A stretch of 64,000 bases of DNA from Asterias amurensis (GCF_032118995.1 NC_092661.1:1490501-1554500); one strand, 5' to 3'. Positions 10,101-21,549 are shown, numbered from the stretch's first letter. Numbers and translations: made by a program. The notes: generated from the letters alone by a model not told the origin.

Positions 10101-13100
10101 GTCTTGAGCTGGGACGACATGTTTGTATTTGTAACCTTCATTTGATTTTTTAATTGTGTGACCGATGCAATTTAATCTGCTGATTGTGACTGTCTTTTTG
10201 AGTTTGAGAATAAACTATTTTAAACCGTCCAATTGGAATATCTTTACAGGAGTGGGGTAGTGAGTGGGAGATGGTAAAAGAAATTGCAAGACCAGATCAA
10301 CGTTCCCCCCGAGACACAGGGTCTCCTCTTCGAGAGCCTTGAGCAGTTCCACGTCTTCATGCTGGCCAACATGCTACGTCGCCCGATCATCATCATTGCC
10401 GAAGACATGATGCGCAGTAATCTGGGTCTCTCATTACAACCTCAGCACCTCCAGGGCATATACCTGCCTTTGAACTGGGATCCAAGTGTTTGCTACCGCT
10501 ACCCGATACTCCTGGGGTTCTACCAAAATCACTTCTGTCCATTGCTGGTGACCGGAACAGAGGATTTTGAGGATGATGGCAACGAATTCCTCTTCCCGAT
10601 AGTACACCAAGACCTGACACCAATGAAGGTACACTTCTTGGAGGAGGAGGAAGAGCATCAGGTCCAGGTGCTTCTGGAGAAGTACCTCATCATTGAGGAG
10701 ATCAACCACATGGGGAAAAGTCTCAGTCGCACCCATGGACTCCCTGGAGCCAGACTCGTCGCCAAGAGTGGAAATCAGGACGTAGACCTCATGACTGCAT
10801 ACTTTAAGCTGTCAGAGACCCATTATCGTTCATACTTGGAGATGGAATATGGGAACAACGATGAGGGTATGGAGCCCACCGACAAGGACAAGGTGAAGTC
10901 ACTTGTTGGAGCTAAGTCGCAGCCGTATATAAGTCCAACGCAACAACTACCTAAGTTTTCCTGGTCTGGTTCTGGAGCACCTGTAAGTCAACCTGAGGTC
11001 AAGGCTGTACCTAACCCGCCCTTACACAAAGCTCATTCTCTGGTACTACAGGTGTGTAAGACTGAAGGGTGTATCTACTACAGATCCGTGAGCACCGGGG
11101 AGTACTGCCACGAGTGCTTCGTCAAGAAACAACAACAAGCTCAGTGTAAGGGGGCCGGCTGCCTCAATCCAGCAGAAAATGGTTGCCAGAATCTCTGTCG
11201 AGTCTGTTTCGATCAGAGGGAATTGATTGGGGATGCAGGCAGTAAGCCGAGTGCACCTTCAATGAGCAAAATGAGTCTAAATCCAGGTTGTCCAGATCCT
11301 GCTAAAATGTCCGCTGCAACAAGTAGCCCTAGAGACATCTTGACGGACACTAGGCCACACCAGATGTCCAAACCCAAAACAGAGTCTCCTTCTTCGAGCC
11401 CAGAGTATGAACTTAACTCCATGGTTGTCCATCAAAAGCAGGCCACAAAGAAGTGCATCATAGAGGAGTGCCCACTAACTGGCAATCCAAAATTTAGTGA
11501 CATGTGTAGCAAGTGTTACAATGAAAGTGTGGAAATTGAGAAGGGCCTGAAGGAAAAGCAGCAAGCACCTGCTGCTGTCGCCAGGAATACAGGATTATTG
11601 GCATTCACCAGGAGTACAGGATTCTTTGCAGCTGCTGCTGAGCCACCAAAAGATGTGCTTCCAGAGAGTAAAGGAACCTCGAAGTACACAGTCAAGAAGA
11701 ATATCTGCGCGACCGCTGGCTGTGATGGCATTCGCCTTGATGGCACAGGTTATGCCGGATACTGTCATCTGTGCTACAAGAGAAATACTGGCAAGATGTC
11801 ACAGACAACCAAACCATCTACGGAGCATCTGGTGGCTCGTCTGAAAATGAGACCTATGCCAATTTTTCCTTACCACTATGATCATTGTAAAGAAGTGAGA
11901 CCTTCTCCTGAAGTGGTAAAATCTAGAGTAGGTGAAAGCCATGCTACTGGTTTGGGTTTTCCTGAGCCGCAAAAGACAAGCGAGAAGACTGTGTCGCAGA
12001 ATCCCTTTGCAGATCTGAAGACCCACCTGGCGACAGCAGCACCCGTTGTAGCTCCAGCAGGTGGCAAGGTTAAAATGTGTGTACATCATCTTGCGAACAA
12101 ACCGGCGTCCCCGCCTGGGTTCATGCTATGTGGGCAGTGCAGCCTCATAGCGTCGATGTACCAGCAGCAGCAGGTTGAGAACCAGAAACCCAAATCTAAA
12201 TCAGAATCTAATTCAAAAACAGGGCTGAGAACTCTGGCAGTGAGAAGCAGCTATCTGAGCCAGTTGAAACCTGTCTACAAGCTCGCAGGTAAGCAACTGA
12301 ATGTTTTTTGTAAGAATTTTGTATCCCACAAAACAAAGAGATTATTACATGTATCCAGATAGTTTTAACAAGCTTTTGTTGTAGGAGGAGATACAGCATT
12401 TTTGTCAAAATTTGATTAACAGAAGATACACAAAGCGTTGAACACATTACATTTCAAGTAAAACCGAACCAAAAACAACAATGTTTGTGGGGTGATTGTG
12501 AGATGTTGAGAATTTGGCCAGTTTATGTTTGTTAGTAAAGAAAACTTCAAAGTATAAAACACTTTCGGTACAGCTATCTTAGTCGTGCACCTTGCCACAC
12601 CAAATTACTGAACAATTATTTTTTCAATTTGATCTTTACACAGAAGTCAAGAAGCAGACCTCCAAGTTCAAGAATACTCGTATCCTACGGAAAGAATGTC
12701 AAGCTCCTGGAGGTAAGAATGTATTTTTGTCCCCTAGCCCTTTCATTGCATATCCTTATCCGTAAAAGCCCCTTCATCTATTTTTACTGGTTTCTTTTCT
12801 CTAAACTTTTTTGTGTAGTTTGTTAAAGGTATTTTTACTGCTTTGGCCCTCGAACGTGCTGGGACTGGAGAGAGTGCTTGAATATAAATTCAATTAATCA
12901 TTACTAATTATTGTTTTTAATCATTTTGGCAGGATGTGTGGATCAAATGTTTGGAGATCCCGATCCCGAGCTGAAGGATCTGTGCTCTAGATGCTTCTCC
13001 AAGATGATGATGAAGCGAACACGCACCCAGAGGTCACCCAAAGATCCTCTCGCCTTGACCAATCAAGAGCCAATCTACAGCAACACAGCCCCGCTCAATC

Positions 13101-13619
13101 CCTCACCACGCCCCTCCCCGCCCCCCACCTCGCGCCCACACTGGGTACATGGAACTACACGGCACTGGCCAACACTCCCCAAAGAGGAACTCGTTACCCA
13201 GGAACTATCAGCCGTGCGCCCGACCCGGCTGCACCCAGCAAGCCAACCTTCAGATCCTTGAGGGGTACTGTAACGACTGTCACCAGGTCTACCGCACTAA
13301 CAAGGTGCTGGAGCACGCCGTCGTGGTGCCAGCACAAGCCCCCACTCCTAAACCCATTCCCCCCAGCAGAGGGCGCTTTGTGTTCTCCTCCCAATCAACG
13401 GTCCCTGAGGGCTGGGTGAATGTCGGAGGGCAGGGCTTTGGTTTAGGGACCGCCAGAGAGCCAAGCAGACCCATTGAAGAGAATAGAATGGACGAGGGGC
13501 CGCCTCAAGCTGAGCCTAACCGCACTGATATGAAATGTAAGAGTGACGGCTGCACAAACTACGGTAACCCTCGTTGCCAAGGCTATTGCAACAGTTGTTT
13601 CCGATACATGAAAATGTAG
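7182..13619 (+). CDS. TNFAIP3: A20 / TNF alpha-induced protein 3 (OTU deubiquitinase, A20 zinc fingers)
   Basis: Ubiquitin-editing enzyme that damps NF-kappaB signalling (family knowledge). Exons read as 7182-7315, 8099-8304, 9640-9833, 10250-12288, 12644-12712 and 12933-13619; all junctions are GT-AG and phase-compatible. The OTU domain has the active-site motif GDGNCLLHA (Cys about residue 118, matching human Cys103) and the His in YQNHFCPLL. Seven or eight Cx(2-5)C...CxxC A20 fingers follow. The last, ending YCNSCF, matches human finger 7. One finger near 12077-12145 has lost a cysteine. Two apparent +1 frame breaks occur, each at a run of six C (10304-10309 and 13121-13126). Removing one C from each gives a continuous product of about 1108 residues, against 790 in human. 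The start is the first ATG before conserved sequence, so the N-terminus is less certain. Confidence 0.93.
7325..7746. mobile_element. MITE family 1 copy with internal duplication
   Basis: Family-1 ends (AGGCACTGGACACTAATTGG on the left, GTGTCCAGTG on the right) with a left TTAA. An internal segment of about 52 bp, containing GGGTGTTTTTTTCTTTCATTG, is tandemly duplicated (7539-7590 and 7590-7643). It lies in the first intron of TNFAIP3. Confidence 0.8.
7880..8096 (+). mobile_element. LINE 3' end fragment
   Basis: A short frame reads WNSLP-like sequence followed by Lys-rich residues, the signature of the end of ORF2 in CR1/L2-type LINEs. It then runs into GCGCTATATAAGAACTG and an (ATT)n tail. 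The fragment is 5'-truncated and ends directly at the acceptor of TNFAIP3 exon 2. Confidence 0.6.
8560..8818 (+). mobile_element. LINE 3' end fragment
   Basis: The plus strand encodes SLWNNLPHNIRTAP followed by FKHLLKTYLF, a characteristic C-terminal motif of CR1/L2-like reverse-transcriptase ORFs. The tail GCGCTATATAAATG with (ATT)n follows. The fragment is truncated and sits in TNFAIP3 intron 2. Confidence 0.75.
9092..9474. mobile_element. MITE family 4 with long terminal inverted repeats
   Basis: An inverted-repeat element of about 383 bp. Its ends read AAAGGAACACGTTGCCTTGG and the inverse, continuing with GATCGG/ACGAGTTGGTC against GACCAACTCGACC. The centre holds a second inverted pair, ACACGGTCGGCCAT and ATGGCCGACCGTGT (about 9255-9312). 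It is non-coding and lies in TNFAIP3 intron 2. Confidence 0.8.
9880..10140 (+). mobile_element. SINE-like repeat, family S1
   Basis: A dispersed repeat with the landmarks GTTCCTGGTTTGATTGGCAG, CACAGCACCTT, AAAAGGAGTAGGTCTCATAATT-like and TTAAAGCG(T)CTTGAG. Three more copies are at about 13845-14110, 14118-14400 and 29515-29755. It follows the donor of TNFAIP3 exon 3 closely. Confidence 0.7.
13363..13376 (+). promoter_or_regulatory. CTCF core motif inside TNFAIP3 coding exon
   Basis: CCAGCAGAGGGCGC fits the vertebrate CTCF core CCASYAGRKGGCRS at all 14 positions. It lies in the last TNFAIP3 exon, in coding sequence between two zinc fingers. CTCF is conserved in deuterostomes (established); binding here is untested. 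Confidence 0.35.
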
Positions 13620-13844
13620 AAGATAACAGAGTTGTTAACCCAGTTTAAATTGGAAGCAAAGCAAAAAGAAGATATGCAAAGAAGATAAATACAAAGAAAA
13701 GCTGATTCAGTTGTGTGATCTCTAAACTGTGTACACAAAAGCGGCTTTTTCATGTGGACAATTTTGGTACGCCCACTGATGACTGCTTTTTACATGAAAG
13801 TCAAATTTAAATGTACGCATTTTTAACACTTTATCTCATGTAGT

Positions 13845-14400
13845 TACCTTATGTGAAACGCACAAAAAGAACCCAGTGAACTTTTTGAAAAGAGAAGGGG
13901 TTCGTCTCGGTGTTCCTGGTTTGATTGGCAGCATTTAAACCACAGCACCTTGTAAACCAATACATTGTGTTAAAAAGCAAAAGGAGTAGGTCTCATAATT
14001 CACAAAGTCGACATGTCTAATGTTGCAGGAAAATATTGTACTTTAATATTTGCTTGAGCGTAACTTAGTGACGGATATGCCTGCTATATAAGAAGCCACT
14101 ATTATTATTATTTAACACTGTAGCTCATGTAGGTGTATCGCACACAAAGAACCCAGTGAACTTATTATTATTAATATTATTATTAAAAGAGAAGGGTGTT
14201 CCTGGTTTGATTGGCAGCATATTGCACCACAACACCTTGTAAACCATCACATGGTGCTGTGTAAAAGGAGTAGGTCTCATAATTCAAAAGAAGTGACTTA
14301 GAAGTCCAACATACCTTGCAGGAAAATATTGTATGTTAAAGCGTTTTGAGCATAACTGAGTGACGGATATGCGTGCTTTATAAGAAGCCACTATTGTTAT
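13845..14400 (+). mobile_element. Tandem pair of S1 SINE-like repeats
   Basis: Two S1 copies lie head to tail, about 13845-14110 and 14118-14400. Each has the CTGGTTTGATTGGCAGCAT and GGAGTAGGTCTCATAATTCA landmarks, ends in TATATAAGAAGCCACTATT and is followed by an ATT-rich tail. They lie 230 bp beyond the TNFAIP3 stop and may form part of its 3' untranslated region. Confidence 0.75.
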
Positions 14401-15129
14401 TATTATGTTTGTGTGTGACTTGTGTCGCCCATAATTGCTAAAATATTGGAAAAATACTGTTTACCGAAAGTGTAAACATTTTAAAAGGCATCTTTTGTAA
14501 TAGAAGCTGATCCAGATCAGGCTTTATTTCAAGAAAAAAAAATTGTGTTTAGCAAATATTTCTGCAAAGTACCAGTGCAAGGTACTTTTGTGAATTCCTT
14601 TATTTTGTTTTCATACCAGAACAATTTATTTTATAATAATTATATAAATAATATTTATAATAGTAGGTATTCAATTGGAAATTTTTTTTTTTTTTTTTAA
14701 TTTAAATTTTGATTTGAATTGATTGGAATTGATTTATGCTACATATTGATAATCAGAAAATGTACATCTTCTGCAAAAATGTCGGAATTGTTTTTCCCAG
14801 TAAACATTATTTGTATCATCTAGTAGATGGAATAATCACCTGTAGATTTTAATTTTCATCAAAGATAGTTTTTTGATAGACGACGTCTTTATGGGCAATT
14901 TGGGTTTTGGGCTTTTGGCTGCGTCAAGCAATTTGACTGGTCTACCCAATCGAGTGGTTCAATTCACCATCCAGTCGTTCAAGGACAACTTTGATAAAAC
15001 TCTGCATTCGGCATGCTGTATTTAGGGGCCATTCAGAATTGGATTAGGACATAGTACATGGGTTGTTGAAACATAGGGGTGTAACCATTTATTTAAATGG
15101 GTTGCACAAAGTTACTAAAAAAAGATTGA
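14401..15129. other. AT-rich gene-free stretch
   Basis: A homopolymer T run lies near 14682-14698. No open frame with protein-like character and no recognised repeat family was seen. Confidence 0.5.
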
Positions 15130-15377
15130 TTAGCTTCCCCTGGTTGACCCCTGGTTGACCCGGTCTTCCCCCGTGCGTTCGAATAGCTTTGACGTCATTC
15201 CAGGGAATCACCCGGGTCAGCCCCCAGTGCCCTGCTTGTGGAGTGGGTCATTTGGGACCAGCCTGAGGTGCATGACGTCACCACAAGAGGGTGAGTGATC
15301 GTTCGATTAGCTCCTGTCACGGGGCTCACCTAATTGAGCACCGCTGGGTCGACCCGAGGAAGACCCGAGGAAGCTAA
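15130..15377. mobile_element. MITE family 5 (TTAGCTTCC ends)
   Basis: An element of about 248 bp bounded by TTAGCTTCCCCTGG and the inverse GAGGAAGCTAA. Inner inverted stretches are rich in GGTCGACCC/GGTTGACCC and CACCCGGGTCAGCCCC. A second copy is at about 25268-25448. Confidence 0.7.
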
Positions 15378-15747
15378 TTAAACACATCAGTCAAATTATT
15401 TTGCTTGATGAAGTAATTGCATTAGAACTTAAAAACCAATAAATAAAACTGTTTTTAATACTCGTGTACCTATCAGACTGGTACATATGTATGATAAGCT
15501 TTGTCTATTTTAGCCAAAGAGAAGATGGGCAAGCCTTTGAATATCTGGGACGGGTGCCATTTAACCCATTTCAAAGTGCAATAATACACATTTCCACAAA
15601 TTTCTTGTGAAAAATTCCCAAACTGAAATGAACACTCCATGAAAGATTACATCACATTTAAAAAAAAAAAATCCATATATAAATTTATTTCCTGTATGGC
15701 ATGCTAAATAATATTTATTATTATTATGAGTCGTATATTTTATACAC

Positions 15748-15970
15748 CTCAGCGACATTATATCCAACTTTACAGAAAATAATAGTTATTTCCCAGTATC
15801 TGGGAAACTCAACCCATTATATTCAGATCTATGAAATTATTTGTACACAATTTTTCTGTTCCTCAGAGACATTATATCCAACTTTACAGAAAATAATAGT
15901 TATTTCCCAGTATCTGGGAAACTCAACCCATTATATTCAGATCTATGAAATTATTTGTACACAATTTTTC
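15748..15970 (+). repeat. Two-copy tandem duplication (about 120 bp)
   Basis: The block containing CATTATATCCAACTTTACAG through ATTATTTGTACACAATTTTTC is present twice in direct tandem with almost no divergence, indicating a recent duplication. No coding content. Confidence 0.85.
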
Positions 15971-16167
15971 ATCACTCCTGCATGTATTGTGTCAGTCTGC
16001 CAGCGCCCAATTTCGTAGAGCTGATTAAACAGAAAATAACGCTTACCGCTTGTCTGCTGAACAGAAATGACCAAGATACAATTCCCAAATTGTACAGGGG
16101 ACTTGGGGTCCAAAGTATGACGTATTAAACCACTTTTTTGGGAGAACCTTCACCTGTGTATATTGCT

Positions 16168-16521
16168 TTAAAGCCATTGGACACTTTCGGTAAACAGTAT
16201 TATCCAAGGCCCACACTTCGTGTATCACAACTTATATATAAAATAACAAACCTGTGAAAATTTAGGCTCAATCGGTCATCGAAGTGGGGGAGAAAATATT
16301 GGGAAAACCCACCCTTGTTTCCTCACGTTTCGCCATAAACCCGTATATCTCGATATCGAGAATTGATATTGTTTTAATGTTTTCTCACAAAGTTAAGCAT
16401 TTCATGGAATAATATTTCAAGACAAGTCTTTCACCTTTACCTTCTGTAAACCCTGTAAGTTATTTGTAAATCTGTGAATATTTTTTTTTTTTTCTGTTCC
16501 GAAAGTGTCCAATGGCTTTAA
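16168..16521. mobile_element. MITE family 2, full copy
   Basis: The ends are inverted AGCCATTGGACACTTTCGG sequences with TTAA at both outer edges. The inside has CACACTTCGTGTATCACAAC and TTTAGGCTCAATCGGTCATC. Other copies are at 30482-30849 and 51529-51910, with a fragment at 44722-44790. The internal order of motifs resembles family 1. Confidence 0.85.
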
Positions 16522-17531
16522 GTTTAACATAACAAAAACGTGCAAGACTCTTGTACTGTATTGTATATAATTGCAAGCTTTAAAATGCTTTTAATATGCA
16601 GAATTTTAATTTTAGTAAGGAATACATAATTGAAGCGTTGCATAAATAAGTAAACTTGCGGGAACAAAAAAAACTATTAAATCTCATTTATGGGAGTTTT
16701 GGCTCAACAAAAAGTGTAATCTGATCACCTTTGTTGTTTTTCCCTTGTGTCCTCAAGAAGAGCCGAGTATACTGTTTGAAACCTCGGAGCCACAATCCCA
16801 CCGAACAGATTTAATAACTGGTTGTACCCGCAAGTTTACTATTTATTTAGAGTTACCTCGTAGGTATATTGTTACAGTTTATTATGCTTTATATTCGGAA
16901 GACAGCAATACATTTATTTCTCTTTTTATTATCACTCTTTAACGACTTTAAAGGAAATTGTCTAATTTGTAAATAGATGATTGTACAAACTACAATGTTA
17001 TGGTTTAATTTGAATTAGTAAGCAATGCCTTTGTATAACATGACTTAAAAGTTGTAACTAATGTGACAGTGTATAGACATTAAATGTTTGCATACAACAT
17101 GGATGTTCCATAGACTGCAAGAAATAATGTCTGTTGTCAGAAAGTGTCAAACTTTCCGCTCGTTCTTTACGCAGAGTGTTTGTAAAAAAGGAATGATGAT
17201 TTTACAAATAAATGTCATGCACGAGCATGCAGTATTAAAACAACTTGTATTTTCAGAGCTTTGGTTGGTGTTTCTGTTCAGCAGAGTGTGGGTTTGAGTC
17301 CCTGCTGCGAATCTTGTGTCCCTAAGCAAAACTCTGGCTATAACTGCTTCTCTCCACCCAGGAAACAAGTCTATTGGAAACCTTGGGGCACCAAGGCCGC
17401 CTTGTCTGGGGGGGGGGGGGGGGGGTGGGCATGGCCTGCGTGTAATTCCAGGCCTGCTGTAAAGTATTTCCGCTGCAACAAGTTAAGATTTTCAAATGGT
17501 GTGCACGACACTGTCGGTCTACTCTCGTGTG
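16522..17531. other. Intergenic stretch with SINE fragment and poly-G
   Basis: The TNFAIP3-TP53I3 interval holds no gene. A tRNA-derived SINE fragment lies at about 17255-17345 (CTGTTCAGCAGAGTGTGGG followed by a B-box-like TTTGAGTCCC), and a G-run lies at about 17409-17426. Confidence 0.5.
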
Positions 17532-20500
17532 TTACAGTTCACTGTGGTCGGTACTTGGCTTTTCCTGGTGCACACGCAGTAAGATTTTTCCAATGTTCTT
17601 ATTGGCCAACATGTGTCTATAGGCGTCAGCGATTTCATCCAATGAGAACACTCTGTCTGTAACGGTCTTGAGCTTTGTCCCAAAGTAAGGCAAGGCGTTT
17701 TCGGTGAATGCGCGTACTAGGTCCGTTTTGTACTGAAGAAAGAGAACAAATGTGGAAAAAAGATTTAAAACGATGTTGCAGACCAACAGCAAATGCAGTT
17801 ATTTGCAATGGATCTAAAAACCAATGGCACATGCCTGTAATTAAAAAAGTTAACTAAATATATATGGTCAACCATGCTACTAGCCAATTTTTCTGGTTCA
17901 ACATTTTAAAACAAAAGTTCACTTTCTGTAAATCTTGTCTTTGGTACTACTCACTTGGATACTTCTAGGCCTGAGCGTTGTCCCTACAATCGTCGCCCTC
18001 TTCCGTAGTAAACCACCCAGAATAGCGCCCTCTACTGATGCTCCTCCAAGTAGTCCATACACCACCCATGTTCCCTCCGTCGCTATTGTGCGCAAGTTTT
18101 TCTCCCAGTGACTTCCGCCGACACAGTCCAGAATCAGGTTTACACCTTTGTCTGCACAGAGGGAAAGAGAAAACGCAATGAATGCGCATGCAGGTTAGCT
18201 CAGTGGTTTCTTTCCCTGCCTTGTACCGCTGTGGAAAACAGTTCGAATCCATGTTGGGTTTTCAGACCCTACCTATACCTAAATCCATGCCACACCTTGT
18301 ATGCGGATGCCCAGCCCTTGAGGAGCGGTTCTGCCTTGAAGATCTGATGGCAACAAACGGCAACAAACGAGAAGGCTGTGAGATGCCAAACTTTTGAAAA
18401 GTAGATGATGGGCTCGCAAGAGGAAGGAAGGCCCGTTTCCAATTACATGGGTTTTTACTCCGACATATAAAACTGATCTTAAATTTGTTTTACCATTATC
18501 CTCATACAATAACTGACTCTTATGCGCAAGTACGAGTGTGCACCATGGTTAACTAACGGTTAACTATTTTGACTCAAACCCAGGTGCTGGTCGACCATTG
18601 GTTGACTGCTGTGGTCGACCATTTTGGAACAAGCCTCATGAGCATGTTTTTTTTCACTGGTCCCATTAGCCTGTTCCATGCTTAAGTGCAGAGGGGAACC
18701 AGTGGCACTAAAGCAAAAAGGCAGAAAGAAGTGGAATGGAAGTTTTGAGTATTGTGTACCAATGGTTGACCAAGCTAGGAGTTTAAGTGAGTGCGTAACT
18801 GCGCAGTAGTCAACTAAAATTTGCTCACTCGAACTTGCTCTAAGTCAAAGACATTACTATTTTCTTACTCTCAGTGAATTCTAAGACTTTCTCAGCAAAG
18901 TCCACCTCCTTGTAGTTGAAGCCAGCGACAGCCCCAAGACTTTTGGCCATGTCTAACTTCTCTTTAGTTCCTGCCGTTACGATGGGTTCGGCTCCCGCTA
19001 AGCAGACCAGCTGAACGGCTGCAGTTCCGACTCCACTTCCCCCACCGTGAATCAACACTCTATCCCCTCGTTTGACATGACCTATTAAAAAGAAATGTTA
19101 AGATGTTTGTGTCACACCGTGGAAGACTTCAAGTGTTTAGTTAAGATCTTTATCTTGGATTCTCTCTGCACAAGAAGAACCAAGTTTGCAGGGCACTGCT
19201 ATCAATCAACACCATGAACTTCCTGGGTTGCAAACATTATGCATTTTATTTAATTTTAATTTTTTTGTAGTCAGTATGTCAGACACACAAGGCCTGAAGG
19301 CCACTTCAAGGTGTGGGTTTATACAATCAACTCTACTTCCAGGGGCTGTTGCTACCTACTTGTGGGGCTGAAACAGGGTTACCCCCCTTTACAGCCTGGC
19401 TGGTAAAACAGAATGCACTATACCTCCCCCAACTTTTACGAAGCAATCATGGTCAAGTGTTTTGCTTAAGGACGTCACAAGTGTCACAACAGGGACTCGA
19501 ACCCATACTCTGCTGATCAAACGCCAGAGCTTGACTCCGGTGCTCTTAACCGCTAGTGCAAGACACTTAAATGCTCCCCACAAGATCCCCCCAACTACAG
19601 AAAGTACTTACCAACAAAATGAAGAAGTTGGTAAGCAGTGAGCCAGACCTCTGGGAGGCCACCTGCCTCTTCCATGGTCACATGACTAGGGATAGGCATC
19701 ACATGACCTTCGTTAACGACAACATATTCTGCATTACCTCCTCCTGGTGCAAGAAGAGCCACGCGGTCACCTGTCAGACAAAATAAAAGATTAACAATTA
19801 CAGGAATTTGATGTAAATAGTTGCAAAATCTTAAAAGTTTATTGATTATTAATTTCATAATCCCCCAGTAGACTTGTGGACAGGTCGTTAAGTGTCTGTC
19901 GCGGTGATAACGTTCTGGCTCTCTCCTCTATTCCCAACAACACCGCCAAACACTGAAATACTGTAAAAGTTTAATATGTTAACTGTTTTTGTCTCATTCG
20001 TTTCAATTCAATTCATTTCCATAGTGTCAAAAACACAGCATTACAGAGTGCATATATGCAATGTAATAGAGGACATAGTTTTAGGTTTATTCAATCAAAT
20101 AAAAGAAACAGGATGGAGGCTGTTTTGATAAGCGGAGGCTTGTATGGTCTATTTAGTACATTTTGAGATACTCAAAAGAACTGAAAGATTTTTAAGGGTC
20201 ATACCTAGTTTCCACTTGGAGCAGCCAGCACCCAGTCCGACCACTTCTCCTGCAGCCTCAAGACCCAAGATGGGATTCGCTCCTGGCGGTGGCTTGTAAG
20301 ATCCAGCCAGCTTTAATATCAAACAGAAGACAAATTAGTAAATTATTGCAAAACAAATATAAATTGGAGTGAAACTATATGACTTTTATAAGGGGAAAAT
20401 TCTCTCAACACATCCTTTTTTTCTACAGACCTGACATGCCTGAGCAGCTGTGGGGCTACAATGACTTTTTCATACACAATATCAACCTCTACCCTCGCAG

Positions 20501-20848
20501 GTACCCCATACCCCTAGATGAAGAGAAGCAATAATAGTAAAGTATCTTGCTCAAGCACACAAGTGTGCTGACCGGGATTCGAACCAACACTCCGATGACC
20601 ACCCACCAATGACACCCCAGTCTATTGTTGCTCCATTTCTCTCTTGTTACAGATAGGGAAGGGGGTTAGAATGAGGGGGGGGGCTGCCACTACCTGCATA
20701 CCTGAAGTGTATCGGCACGATTGATGGCTGAAGAGAAAACTTTGACCAAAATCTCGTCATCGCCAGGTTCTGGGCGAGCCACATCACCAATGTACAGTTT
20801 CTCGGGTCCACCGCATTCGTCAAACTGAGGGGCTTTCATGGTTGCCAT
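17532..20848 (-). CDS. TP53I3: Quinone oxidoreductase, TP53I3/PIG3-like (MDR superfamily)
   Basis: NADPH-dependent quinone reductase of the zeta-crystallin branch. In vertebrates it is p53-induced and linked to oxidative stress (family knowledge). Six exons on the minus strand: 20702-20848, 20205-20310, 19612-19770, 18869-19081, 17955-18151 and 17532-17732. All junctions are GT-AG; they sum to 340 residues, against 332 in human PIG3. Conserved landmarks are GGPEKLYIGDVARPEPGDDE near the N-terminus, PPPGANPILGLEAAG, and PGGGNAEYV. The nucleotide-binding stretch LIHGGGSGVGTAAVQL is followed by LGAVAGFNYKE, NLILDCVGGSHWEKN and, near the end, NKNIGKILL. Catalytic zinc ligands are absent, as expected for this family. 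The start ATG follows directly after an acceptor-like CAG, so an upstream noncoding exon is likely. Introns contain SINE sequence. Confidence 0.95.
18023..18036 (-). promoter_or_regulatory. Near-match CTCF core in TP53I3 exon
   Basis: On the minus strand TCAGTAGAGGGCGC matches the CTCF core at 13 of 14 positions. It is within coding sequence, so it may be chance. Confidence 0.2.
19405..19570 (-). mobile_element. tRNA-derived SINE (family S2)
   Basis: Read on the minus strand it carries AAGAGCACCGGAGTCAAGCT, a CTGATCAGCAGAGTATGGG segment and the B-box GGTTCGAGTCCC-like sequence, then a GACACTTGTGAC tail. This is the same family as 34217-34400 and 55140-55260. It lies in a TP53I3 intron. Confidence 0.65.
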
Positions 20849-21436
20849 GGTTCCCTGAACAAATAAATTTTGTATCACTTTAAAATATATAAAACATAAA
20901 TTCAGACTTTGCATTGAAAATGATGGACAAATGTTTGGGTTTTTTTCTTCATGTTTTTCTTGGTGAATCCATGGGCATGAAGGGGCGGGCTTGTTGCAGG
21001 CTAGTACAAGTTTGCCTAGATAGCTCATTACAAAATAATAAAAAAAGACTAAGCAAACATTAAGGGTGTCAAAATCATCAGTATCTGAAGAAACCAGACG
21101 CAGAATGCTTGCTGCAGTCAAGAGAAGAAAAATAAAGATGCCTTGCCCTTGATCAAACATCTAATCTAGGTAGTTGATGACTCAAAAGAAGGACTTATGT
21201 TTTTACAACTGGAATCAAAATGAGAAAAAGTACAGCTTAAACCATGGTAACTGTAAAAAATCAACTGCAACTATGAATTTAATAAATTAAATCAACTGTT
21301 TTTGTTTCAACAGAAGATTGTTCTCATTTGTCAATTCAAATATTTTTAAAGCCAGGTTCCATGGTACGAATAGAAACTTTGGCTAGCTAGACACCCCTCT
21401 GCCCATTTCCCCCCCCACCCAAATGTTTCCGTCACC

Positions 21437-21545
21437 TACCCCCCCCCACCAATTCCCGCCCCCTCAATATTTCCCCGCCCCCCTCAACATTTCCCTCCCC
21501 AACATTTCCCCTCCAACATTTCCCTCCCCTCCCAACATGTCCCCT
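21437..21545 (+). repeat. C-rich direct repeat, left copy
   Basis: A C-rich block of about 100 bp built from variants of CCCCTCAACATTTCCC, ending AACATGTCCCCTACC. A nearly identical copy in the same orientation lies at about 22444-22550 on the other side of foldback C. Confidence 0.85.
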
Positions 21546-21549
21546 ACCT

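Noticed and set aside
10434-12447. Several minus-strand open frames of 60-100 codons opposite TNFAIP3 exon 4
   Set aside because: They are shadows of the coding strand with no splice or family support.
20431-20513. Exon-like stretch in the first TP53I3 intron with plausible splice edges on both strands; the plus strand reads LWGYNDFFIHNINLYPRR
   Set aside because: On the minus strand its 83-nt length would break the TP53I3 frame; on the plus strand no partner exon was found. Protein-like appearance alone is not enough.
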